From contig CM055607.1 of the NCBI GenBank assembly GCA_029379385.1, forward strand, positions 16,740,001-16,804,000: 64,000 nucleotides of DNA, written 5' to 3'. A program made the position numbers and the translations under genes. The stretch comes from Quillaja saponaria. Lineage: Eukaryota > Streptophyta > Magnoliopsida > Fabales > Quillajaceae. The notes below the pieces were generated by a model, which saw only the letters and a list, made by a program, of their open reading frames with translations, did no database searches and had not been told where the DNA came from. Of this stretch, positions 46,150-57,599 are shown one piece after another (positions within the stretch are counted from its first letter, which is position 1; each line of letters opens with the position of its first letter).

Positions 46150-47120
46150 AAAATAAGTTTTCTTATAGTGTGACACTCAACCCAACCAAATGCACCTTTG
46201 GAGTTCATGCAAGGAAGATCTTAGGATTCACAGTCACAACCAAGGGTATAAAAGCCAACCCAAAAAAGATTAAGGCTAGAAATGGAAAAGTCTAGAAAAG
46301 TAAAATATTTCCTACATCTAGCGAACATGATTACAATCTTAACCTAATTAATGTTGAAATCAACAGATCGGTGCATCCCTTTTTTTAACACTATAAAAAA
46401 GACAATATATGGAGTGAGGAATGTGAAAGATCATTCCAAGAAATCAAGTGTACCTCAGCTCGTTCCCTATCCTAGGAAGACCAACCCCAAGTAAAGTATT
46501 GATGTTAGACTTGGGAATTTCAGGAATGATTGTCAATTTAGCTTTACTGCAAGAACAATAGGGAGCCTAATAACCCGTGTACTAAGTGAGCCGCATACTT
46601 TAGGGGCCCAACTTGCAATACCTCCACATTATGAAGGTTGCCTTCACATTTATGATATATGTTGGAAGCATGACCCTATTTTCAAGCCCATACTTTTAAG
46701 ATATCTACAGATCAACAGTTGAGGAAAGTTCTCTATAAGCCTGACACCTTAGGAAGAATAGTCTCGTGGCTAGTAAGTTAAAAGAGTTTGATATCAGGTA
46801 TAACCTGAGAACAACCATAAATTCTTAAGCATTCACAGACTTTATAGTTGAATGCATGGGGCTCACTCGACAAAAGAAGAAAAAAAATGGTTGAAAGGAG
46901 AATCGAAGAGGAAGGCAACCGGTTTTCAAGGCTCAATACCTTGATCCTGCGTGTTGACAACTCATCCAATAAGCATAAGAGTGAGGTCGAACTAGTCTTA
47001 GAGAGCCTAAATGGGATGATGGTGGAATACAACTTATTGACCCCTACATTTGGGTCTGGTAATTTTAGTTTATTGGTTTGGGCCTGGGGCTATGAAGAGT
47101 TGCTACAACAAACCTTAAAT
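46150..47120 (+). pseudogene. Tat/Ogre-like RT-RNase H and second RNase H fragment
   Basis: Translation with stops and frameshifts gives the end of RT ('LNPTKCTF', 'EDLRIHSHNQGYK' to ~46,280), then RNase H ('VLMLDLGISGMIVNLALLQEQ', 'PVYYVSRIL', near 46,500-46,600) and 'LKEFDIRYNLRTTIN..AFTDFIVEC' (~46,780-46,855). A second, archaeal-like RNase H start follows: 'LRVDNSSNKHKSEVELVLESLNGMMVEYNL' (46,945-47,040). RT-RNase H followed by an additional RNase H is diagnostic of the Tat lineage (Ogre/Retand). 46,037-46,149 is unassigned. Confidence 0.82.
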
Positions 47121-47127
47121 TAGTGTT

Positions 47128-47179
47128 CATAGCCACCATAGTTTGGCAACATGCATAGCCACCATAGTTTGGCAACATG
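47128..47179 (+). repeat. 26-bp tandem duplication
   Basis: 'catagccaccatagtttgg' plus 'caacatg' occurs twice in a row immediately after the Tat fragment. Purely local. Confidence 0.9.
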
Positions 47180-50084
47180 GCTAGGACCTAGAATTAGGAT
47201 TTCTCAAGTGCTATATATTCAAGTGTTATGAGTTTTAATATGCAAGTGCATGAATTGTAAACAAGTAATAAAGAGTAAGTAGAAATCGTTCCTATGAGGA
47301 ATTGAATCTAAATATTATTAAGTACTAAAATTAATCAATCCTAATTTTATCCAAACAGATGAACTTTGAGAGATTTATAACTAAATTAAACTAAACTAAA
47401 GTAAGCAAACTGTAAGAATATAATGGAGAAAAACTAGACTTATAAATTCCTTCAACACTCACTTGGATTAATATTATCTTATCATGCTTAGTTGTGATAC
47501 CGAATTATTAACCTCAGGTTCTTATTCAATGATAAATATCTTTTGAATTGCTTATAATAATATCTAACTTAACCAATTCATTATATTTCTATGAGAATTG
47601 AGTTAAGCTAGACTCATTAAGGATAGACCTAACAATGGCTATACAAGGTATAGAGATATACTTTTATCCTACATACAAATTAAATTCAAACAAGCATGTG
47701 AATGAATTCAAACAAGTGCTATCTTATTCAAGGCTAAACCTAGATTTATTCTGTCAAGGTTCCTCTAAGTTACAACTATCAATCTAATTGGTAGCTAATT
47801 AATTATAAGCATAAAGCATAGAATAAAATAAATAATTCATATATCAAACCCTATGCAATCAAACAAAAAACCAAGCTACATGTTGAGTTCCATTGTAATT
47901 CTAGAGAGAAGGCTACTCTATGCTACCTAATGTAAACATAGATTCTTATAAAGAAAACATCAAATAAACACAAGAAAAGGGAAGAGTAGAATGAAGAAAA
48001 TCAATGGTTGTCAGGCTTCAATCTTCAATCTTCAATCATCTTAAGATCCTCTTACACTCTTGATCATCTCTTAAACTCCAAACTTTCTTAGCTAAACTTG
48101 TATGTTTTTATTCCCAACATAAACCTCCTTAAATAGGCTTCAAAACTCTCAAAAAGAGTTCAACTTGGACTCGAAATCGAGTCGGCACCATGGCACTAAG
48201 AATCTGGAGGAACTTCATGTTTGGCGTCGCGGCACCACCTTATTTTGCCCCTAGTGCCGTGGCACCAGTGCTCTTTGTATAGGTGCATTCTTGCTTGGAT
48301 TTTCGTGATATGGAGCCCTTTTTTCATGGTTATGGCACTCGATGCATAGAAATTCCTTGTTTGACTCAATTTAACTTTGAAGAGGTTTTATTTAAGTATT
48401 AAATCTTCAAAACACATAAACTAAGTTAAGAATCAATGAAATTCATAATTAAAGGCTAAATCCTAAGCAAACTCAACTAGGATTCAACACCTTAATATGA
48501 AAGACTCAACTAAACAACAGTCAAACTAAAATTCAATAACATAGCAAATATTATGACTAAAAAGGACATGTAAATAAGACTTATCAACATGCTTGTACGA
48601 GAACACAAATAGATATGTTAGTGAAGAGTATGCTAGCTTTTGTAATCTGTTTTCAAGCAATAGTGAAAGCTTAGTAATCTTTTCGACCATGAACGTAATA
48701 CTGAGAGCATAGTGGATTCTACTAACTACAATCAATTGAATGAATGAGATTTTAGTCATTGGAAAACCAAATGAAGTTGCTTACAATAAATTATTTCTCA
48801 ATATGTAGGGGAGGAAAAGATTAACTCCTTAAAGTTAGAAGTTTTTTTCCTCTAGTTTCTACTAAGAGAATTGATGTCTTTCTTTCTAGTCTAATTAATA
48901 TAAATATCAAACCAAATAATAGATAAAACTAAATTAGAAGAAATAAATAAGAAAAAAAAATGATTTAATGGTTTAGTACTTACCATTGGGGTAAAATGTT
49001 ATTCTAGTCCATTCTCCAACATATAGTTCTGCATTGCACATGTTAGAACCTACTAAAACAAGTTGATAGAATAAAATGAAATTATGCCTTCCTATCAATT
49101 TTAAGTTCATAATGCAAAGTTTCAAACTAAACTTCAAATAGACAATATTATAATATTTTAAACTTCAATCTAGGTAAGAAAAGACTAATAAATCTTATTT
49201 GAAGTCACTATAGGGAATAGATGGATCTTGATTGAAGCGAAAAGGGTATCTTAGAACTGTCTGGTTGATTTTAAGTAGAATGTAGGTATTTACTGAAATT
49301 GTTTGCTTAAACTAGCAGCTCAAATATTGGTTCAGAAAAGAGTTATGACCGAGTGAGCCCATTAAGCCTATTGGATCACACTAAAAGTTATTAAAAAGTT
49401 CCATCTCCAGTGAGTACTTGCAAGAAATTGAAATGGCAAAAGAGAATACTTCTGAGTTTATCATAGACTTTATTGTCACAATGATAAGAATTTAAAGACA
49501 TTTGAGCTTCCTCGGCTTTTTCATGTCAAAGTTATCATGAAGCCATAGAGTTAATTCTTCATGAAGCAATTTTATAAATTAAATTGTTTCATTTACTCTT
49601 TTTCATGTTGTGATGTCATAACCTTCCTTGGTTTTTTATTTTTATTTTTTATTTCTATATTTTTATTTTATTGTGATGCAATCATGAATATATTTTTATT
49701 CTTAAACCTTTCTTTTAGTTCTAATGACACATTCATAATAAGAATTATGTATTATGTTGGGTAATTCCATACCTGACTAATTTGTTTTGTTTGATTTTGA
49801 ATAATCCAACTCCAACTGATCTAATAAGTTGAAGCAAAACACTATTGTGTAGACTGTGGATGTATGCCCTAATTCAAATCTATGCTACTAAATTATTGTT
49901 TTGACATTTTAATGCCTTAGAAGATATATGCAAAAGAATGTGAGGGAAGTTGTTTTGTCTCTTGATTTATGTCTTGTTCTAAAAATCAAGTAGTTGTGTA
50001 TTTTTCTACTTAATGTACTTGCACGATATTAAATTATCTTTAATTTGATAAACATCAAGATTAAGAGAGAGAATTATCTTTTTG
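47180..50084. other. Intergenic DNA, no gene seen
   Basis: 47,260-48,520 contains 'aagtagaaatcgttcctatgagg' and, near 48,180-48,280, repeated 'gtgccgtggcacca/cgcggcacca' phrases. This is a type of non-coding repeat I have seen described in plant genomes, but I cannot place it in a family or bound it. The rest is AT-rich without a supported feature. Confidence 0.35.
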
Positions 50085-53000
50085 GATTACAAATTTTGTG
50101 GCAAATAAGGTTAACAACCAAATTTCCAACCAGAAGTGTTGATAGAAAAAACACAGGTTGCTAAATAAACCAAATACAATTTCAATCTCTATTTGCAACA
50201 AAATTTTAAGTTGCTAAAATTCTAGATTTATGTTGCTAATTTGGTATTTTCGATTGAACTTTTTAATTTCAACATCCAAAATTCAGTTTCAAAATCAGTT
50301 GCTAATGTTTAGTTCATTTAGAGAAATTTTATTGTAAAATTAGATGCTAATTTGGATTAATTTTTTTTATGAGGATTTGGTTTTAAAATCAGTTGCTAAA
50401 GTTAATTTGAATCAGTTTTTATATCTACTTTTCATAAATTCAGTATAACCAAATTAGTTATTCCTGCTTTTAGATCCATGAAATTACCAAAACATCTTAG
50501 ATTCATAAAATTGTCACACTGTATTATATCTATAATTCATACATTCCAATACAAAAATTTAAATACCTTAGTTACAAATTCCAAGTTAATTATAACAACA
50601 AAAATCCAGCATGATTGTACTCCACCTCCAGAGTGTTGATCCTAAAACAAAAAATGAATAGATGATGTAAAAATTTCATATTTACAATTATATTCTCTTA
50701 GGAAAACTAACTTTCTCATTGTTTTTCATAAGACAATATTCAATTAGATTTAACTATAAAACTTAGAGCAACTTAGAATATCACTTGCTGTACAAACTGG
50801 AGGTACAGGTTGAGGTGGACATGACATACATTTTTGAATCATTCGTCGTAACATTTCTTGATGCATTTGTTGCATCTGCATTAGAAAAAAAAATAATAAT
50901 TAAACACATCCATGAATCAGCTACTACATTTTATACCTAACTCCAGTTCTGATAACATTTAGGAATATAAGAGTAATAAGAGGAAAATTATTTGAGTGAT
51001 CCAAAGTCAATATGGCAAATAATCCAAGACTGAGAGGCATCAAAATGGAAGCTTTGATGGCTATGTAAGTCCTACATTGCAAGTAGTTGTAATTACTACT
51101 AGTATTTTATTAAGTTTGACTTTGAATTCCTTACATGTTTGCAAAGATATACAAGTCCAATCTATAAATTAATGATGGACATAGTATGATAATTTGATTG
51201 TTTCATGTTCTATGCCAGCCAGAGTCACAATTAAATTTAAGGACACCCATGATATTTAACATGTTACTCACTGCTTGGATATTTAATATGTTACTCTCTG
51301 CTTGGATATTTAACATGTTACACTCTGCTTGTTAGGTTTAGTCTTTATTTGGTAATAATTCAGCACATGAATCAACTACTACATCTCAAAGGGGTGATGA
51401 GACATAGAAAGGGAGCTGAAGATATGTGTGCAACAAGATTCACAAAAGTTTAATTAGTGATCGATAAAACTAAGGCTTAAGGATGTTGATATTTGAGCAA
51501 GCTACTGAATTAAGTAAAAATTTGGCCCACACAAACTTTAAAAGTTCCTTACAACATACTTTGGAAAGTACTTCAAATATTCTAACCATAAACAATATAT
51601 CATGTCAATCATTGCAATAAATCCACTTATATTTGATACATGTGTAAAGACAACTGAATACTAAATCTCAGTAGTTCTTCACCTCCCCAATATATATATT
51701 AGTAGTTTAGGATATCACTTACATTGGAAGTAAAATGTGCATTTGGACATGGAGATGAATATTCTTAGTGATGTAATACATTATTTGCTACATGAACTGC
51801 ATCATCTATTCCATTTGTTATTGCATTAGCTGTTGCATCTAGTACATCTACTTGCGCTGAACTTGCTTCTCCTCTTTCATATTTATTGAAGTATTTGCAT
51901 CATTAAATGGCTGGGCATATCAACCATATGATGTCATATATAAATGGTAAGATGCAAATGAATAAATCATACTTTTAGGTGTCATTCATCCACAAACTAT
52001 TCAACTTATATGTTAATGGTCTCAAGTAGATATCTAAATCCATACAAGGTGACTTACGTTAAAGAATCACCCATTTTAAAACATATAAGGTTCTTTCATG
52101 CATGTCCAAGGATGTAGGTTATAAGGAGTAACAAAGACTGGCCAACATGTGTAATTAATAGTGGAAATGCCAAAAGGGCTAAACTTATCACTGGATATAC
52201 CCAATCTAATATTGCTTGATTCTTCGGAAAATAAAGGATATAATCTATCAAAGTGTCTCCATGCCTCACTATCTGATGGGTGAGACAAGAACCCACTTGC
52301 ATGCTCCTTCTTATACCATGACATATGTTTTGTTGAACTTTCTGACATGTACAATCTTTGTAACATAGGTGTTAAAGGAAAGTAACATAATACTTTATAG
52401 GGTATATCTTTTTAGTTCTCCCCATACACCCTTTTAGGTTTGTAATGAGAGTGTTCACACTTTGAATATCATGTTCTATGTTTGTCTTCTTCTCCATAAT
52501 GCAAGATGCAATCATTAGGGCACGTATGTATAATATTATAACCAACTCCAGAGGCTTCCTCATTTTCTTAGTTTGTTAAAAGCTTCCATCCAATTTCTCA
52601 TCCTCATGCAACATGCTCTTAATTGAAGAAATTAACCGATCACAACAAGTTTCACTCATATTACATTCTGATTTAATATTCAAAAATTGAGATACAACAA
52701 ATAACTTAGAGTGTGTAGTACAACTTATCCATAATGACTCATCAGCATCTCTCAAAATGCTATAAAACATAGCAGCTTCAAGATTTGGCGTTTCGAGTTC
52801 AATGACTCTCAGTATCCAGCATAAATTTTAGGCTAACAACATCAAGCACCATGTTCCTATTAGGATTATCTCATCTAATAGTACCACTGAAGGAAGAAGA
52901 TGGCTCTCCTATACATAGTTCTCCATGCACAGTCTATAATTTGTACATAGGGACTAACCTTTTTTTATATAAGTGCACAGTTATCTCATCATGAGATAAG

Positions 53001-55217
53001 TACTTTATATGTTTACTGGCTGAGCATGGGCATTTAATAGTACCCTCATACATAATACTTAGATTCCCATATGCTAAGTCAAGAAAATCTTTAACTCCCT
53101 ACATAAACTCATATGTTACATATCCATTCACAACACATTGATCTATCCAACCCTAGTTAACTGACATAGTAACTGAATCTATATATTACCACAAACCATT
53201 ATCTATCAGACCTCATTTCTTCATTCCCCACGTATTGTAACTTAGATATAAAGTCAAATATAACTACATGCATATGTATTATCTAAAATCAATAAACAAT
53301 CTAAGAAGTAAAGAGGACGATTGCATCCAAATATTAAAGAGCACTTTGCAAGAGAAATATAGGACTAAGAAATTTAAGTAAATGATTATAACAACGAAGA
53401 CTTATAACTAAATTGTAAAAGACAGTTTGTATAAGTTTATGCACTTGTACATGCAAATATATATATATATGTGTGTTTGTGTGTGTAGTTTCATTCCATT
53501 TGGTAGTACTCATTACTAATAGAAATCAAAATACTTCATATGTTTTCAATTTAAAAATATTATCTTCATAATTGATATAAAAACCAATACATATCGGAAC
53601 ATAAACTTTAAATAAAAAGATCAAAATATATAAACAGCTTCAACAAACGATAAAACCAAGTGTATCTTAAGTTTTCAATAATGCAGCTACTTACATGGAT
53701 ATACTCTAATTTAAAAGGTTTCCATCTTTTTGTACATTATAGTAGAGTTATGCAATAGGACAAATTACTATATGACAATGATAATGAATCCAAATCCCTA
53801 AATCCTAATATTTAAGATTGTTAACTAAGTACAGATGAAAAAGTTCTATAAAACTTAGGAATATAGGTCCAAAAATAGTTGATTGTATTTTCATAAAGAC
53901 TCAGATGTTTGTAATATAAATTATTAAAACAAATCAAATCAAAAATACTTAGGCTACACAAAGTTGACACTATCATATTAACTATATAGGTGCCTCTACT
54001 TTGTATTCTATTCATGCGGTGTTACTTGCACTAGAAACCTTTCTATAATTACTGATTTATTTGCATGTCTCTAAGGAGGCAGGGACCACAGTATATAGAG
54101 TAGTTATTCAAAATATAACGAAGAATACATTTCTCATAAAACTAAAAAGTAAAAACTAATCACTCTTAGAAAAACATATATTATTCTTATGCTGTATGCA
54201 AACATAAGCGAAAAATCATGCATCACAATATTAAGACTAAGAACATAATAATGAGGTCGTTCAATTTGTGACCTATAAGGTTCATAACAGTGATGAAAAA
54301 CCTAATGGAGTTCTAAAATTCTCTTAAACAATAGAATGGGAAAAGTCCAGGGGCTTATACTTATTCATCTTAATTACCAGACACAAGTTATACTCAAATA
54401 AGGTAAGTGGTAAGCTCAAATAAAATACCAAACAATGCACTATTATGATGTTTACAATTAATAATATTCTCATTGCATTATTTGTTCTTATACTGTACAA
54501 AAATCTTGTCCATGAATGTAGTATCGTAGTCAATAGCCATGAATGTAGTATCAGTATAGCTCATTAGCATCATATTTCAAGTATTAATGAGATTTGTGGT
54601 AGATCAATTAACAAAGATAAAAGAAAGGCAAAGATGAATAGATCCGAGAAACTAGAAAAATTATACATTTGATTAATCATCGATCAAATTTCAAGGATTT
54701 TTTATTAATGAAAATCAAGTTTAAAACTCAATTTTCAAATTGTTGATCCATTAATAATGAGATTTGGGGAGAAGATGATTAATCTTCAAATTGTCGAAAG
54801 AGCTAGAATGATGCTCTCACTAATACTTCCACCTTCCATTATTGTCACCACAAAACTACAATCAGACATATTGAATGTAGATATGAAGCCGAACCTACTC
54901 TTCCTCACACACGCCAAGAATGTTGTTTAGTCCTTCATCGCCTATCCACGCCCATGGCTGGAGCTCCTAGGCTACCTCATTTTGAGTTCGTAGATCTGAA
55001 ATCGAAGAGACTACGAGGAAGGGAGGAAAAGTTAAAAAAAGAAAGAAAGTAAAGTTAGATAGCAACCAAATATTAGTTACTAATTTTATTTTATTTTCAA
55101 AAGCATAATTGAATTCTTTTAATTAAATTTATTTTAATAATTAGTAACAAAATTACTAGTTGCTAATATATTTTGTAGGTAGCTAAATATTGAGTATATT
55201 TTTTAAAAATTTTAATC
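50085..55217 (-). mobile_element. CACTA-3: CACTA of another family with Tnp2-type transposase
   Basis: Left subterminal DNA (50,085-50,420) and right subterminal DNA (55,055-55,217) hold inverted 'gcaaccaaat/(a)gttgctaa(t/a)' motifs, typical of one CACTA group. Candidate ends are GATTACAAATTTTG at 50,085 and AAAATTTTAATC at 55,217. They are imperfect and show no 3-bp duplication, so the edges are provisional. A minus-strand Tnp2 pseudogene lies in the centre. This family differs from CACTA-1/2 in both ends and gene content. Confidence 0.65.
51960..53230 (-). pseudogene. Tnp2-type (Transposase_21) CACTA transposase
   Basis: Right to left: a transposase-associated domain ('GVKDFLDLAYG', 'IKCPCSASKHIKYLSHDEITVHLYKK', ~53,110-52,945), then 'ADESLWISCTTHSKLFVVSQFLNIK' (52,576-52,770), 'NIEHDIQSVNTLI' and 'KIYPIKYYVTF' (52,372-52,563). 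The Tnp2 core follows: 'LQRLYMS..STKHMSWYKKE', 'GFLSHPSDSEAWRHFDRLYPLF', 'NIRLGISSDKFSPFGI' and 'WPVFVTPYNLHPWTCMKEPYMF' (52,076-52,366). Last is 'DLDIYLRPLTYKLNSLW' near 51,990. Stops and frame changes break it, and the C-terminal half of the family's usual length is missing. Intact family members cut and paste CACTA elements; this one cannot. The remaining CACTA-3 interior, 50,420-51,960 and 53,230-55,050, shows no coding similarity. Confidence 0.85.
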
Positions 55218-55954
55218 AAAATATATAATTAATTTATGAATGATTATAATTCCTTAAACCTTAGTCGCCCCCTATATGTAGTAAAGTTAAAGGGAATTCG
55301 GCGAAACAATTGCAAGCAAGCAAGAGAGTGACATTCAGCCTTGTGAGAGATTGTGAACAAGAAGAGTTCATAAAATCTCCTCCCTTTAGCCGTGACCATT
55401 ACTGTTGAATCAAAGAAACTTTTGCTTCAATTACAATCCTCCATCGACGATTCAACCAAATGGATGCTAGCATGTATCCTAAGACTAAATCAAATCCTTC
55501 GAATCTTTTACCAAAAGGTAAAGGGATTTTAACCAATTAATTATGTGACCTATTTCATTAGAGGCTCAAATGGAGTAGCATGTTATCCTAAGACTAAATC
55601 AAAATCCTTCGAATCTTTACCAAAAAGGTAAGGGATTTTAACCAATTAGTTATGTGGACCTATTCCTTATAGTCTTTTCGTTTGGAATAGCTTGTTAATC
55701 ATTGGTCCTACATTTTGTGTTTGATTGGAAGAATTGTTTTTGGTGTGTTTGATTTGTAGAGGAACTCCAAGGATCCTCTGCTAAACAATCAAACTAGTCT
55801 GCTTAAGGAAAGCTTCAAGCAGGTTAGTTTTTTAATCTTTAGCTTTCGTATATATACATATATATAGTTAATTGAATACCTCTGTTTTTGGTTTGAAAAA
55901 ATTTTAATTCCACTTACATATGCATAAGATGCATAACTTCTAGATTTCCCAACA
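55218..55954 (+). mobile_element. Ty1/copia 5' LTR (3' part)
   Basis: It ends 'gatttcccaaca' at 55,954, next to a primer binding site. A TATA-like 'ccctatatgtag' (~55,271-55,282) followed by 'ttcggcgaaac' and 'ctccctttagccgtgacc' fits the R-U5 part of copia LTRs. U3 is missing, presumably lost at the CACTA-3 junction. The U5 contains a ~108-bp tandem duplication (55,468-55,670). Confidence 0.6.
55468..55670 (+). repeat. ~108-bp tandem duplication in the copia LTR
   Basis: 'atcctaagactaaatcaaa(a)tccttcgaatct', 'accaaaaggtaa(a)gggattttaacc' and 'aattagttatgtg(g)acctatt' occur twice in order, starting near 55,477 and 55,586, with a handful of single-base indels. Confidence 0.9.
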
Positions 55955-55955
55955 A

Positions 55956-55968
55956 TGATAGCAGAGCC
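55956..55968 (+). other. Copia primer binding site, degenerate
   Basis: TGATAGCAGAGCC directly follows the LTR end and differs from the tRNA-iMet complement TGGTATCAGAGCC at two positions. Confidence 0.65.
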
Positions 55969-57599
55969 TGTAGGTTTATTTAATTAATTATAAATGTTTT
56001 TTTTATTTTTAGGGATGTTAATAGTATTGAAGCGTGCTGTAGAATTTGTTTATAGCTTTTTATGAAAAGCCCTATAGAATTAGGTTTTAAGATTTTTGGA
56101 ATTATTCCAAACCTTAAACTATAAACTTGGGAATTAGGATTTTGAAATTGTTTCAAACCCTAAATTTAGTACAATTGGATTTTTACAGAATTCTAGATTT
56201 TGAAATTGTTCCAAACCTTAAAATTTTCAGTTTTAGGTTTTAGGTATTTGGACTTGATCTAAACCCTAAAATCTAATAATTACGACCAATACCCAGGGCC
56301 CAAGCATAATCCTAGGCCCCTGGTCGGCTTCTAAGGCATAACCAATGGCCTAGGCAATGAGAAGGGAGAAGGGCCATAGTCAAGGCCAAAGCCCAAACCC
56401 ATGCCAAGGCCCATTCTCTTGAAATATGGGTATTTTGAATATTAAATGAATTGGTTAAATTATATTTTTTAAATTGTTAGTGCAATTTAATTTAACTAGC
56501 ATGTTGATCCATAAGTAATCAATAATCAAAATATTCTATGTTTTACATTATGAATGAATGACAGGTGAAATGTTTAGAACAGGGAAGATTATAGACCACA
56601 CATGCATTTATTAATGCATACTTAGTTTTTGATATTTTTGGAATAGGGCCTGCATGCCCTATCTTATCTCCTATTCTCTAGTAAAAGATCTGGTCATTTA
56701 ATTCCCCTCGAATGTAACTCAAGGCTTCTTACATGTTATGTAATAGTTCCATAGATTAGGGTTTAGGATTTAGTTAGATTTGAATATACTTATAAATCGA
56801 GATTAAGGAGATAAAAACATCAAGATAAAGTGAAGACAAAGATATGGTGGGACTAGATCAAGTCTTAAGATATGGTTTTCCTAAGTGTCGAGGAAACCAT
56901 ATGGTCCATAATCATTCCCCTATTTTATTTTTATGGCTTTTTTATATGTATATTATAATTGCATGTGATGTATTATGAATGTATGTATGTATGCATGTTG
57001 TAGTGAGAGCTTATAATTCAAACTTACCCACAATTAAAGCTCCATCTAACTTATTAAGTCACATGTTAAGAACATGTTGCCTCTTATTATTGTGACATAA
57101 TAGAACTTCTATTTACTGTAATTTGTTTGGCCCCCATAAAGATAGCCGTACATTAAACTCAGTTATGTTATAGAATATACATGATATATTAGAATAACGG
57201 TTATGACTTAATTAAAAATAACAGTTGTTGGCCTTTGTCGAGGCTATCACGCTTTTAAGGTTAAGCTTATGTATCAATTAAAATTGATTAAATGAAAAGG
57301 CAATGCCAACCTAATGACAAAGGAATTTACATCAGATGTAAATGAAAAATGATTCTGTTATTTAAGATTGTTTTGGTTTTTTGAGTCTCCTCAAAGATCA
57401 AAACAAAATTTAATAATATCCTAACCTAACTAAGAATATTATGAGATGATATTACAAATCTAACAGAAAGGATCATTAGATTTGTTAAAATAGTAGGGAG
57501 TAACCAAATTAAATAGAGAACTTTTAATTTGGAAAATGGATTAAATAAACATTATCACGTGATTTCTATCTTTCCAAGTTATTAGAATGATAAACAATT
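55969..57599 (+). other. Copia leader region before gag
   Basis: Non-coding. Contains GGCCC-rich wording at 56,297-56,412 ('cccagggcccaagc', 'aaggcccatt') that stands out from the AT-rich surroundings, and repeats of 'gaattaggattttgaaattg(t)tccaaacc' near 56,070-56,230. No gene is seen. Confidence 0.5.
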
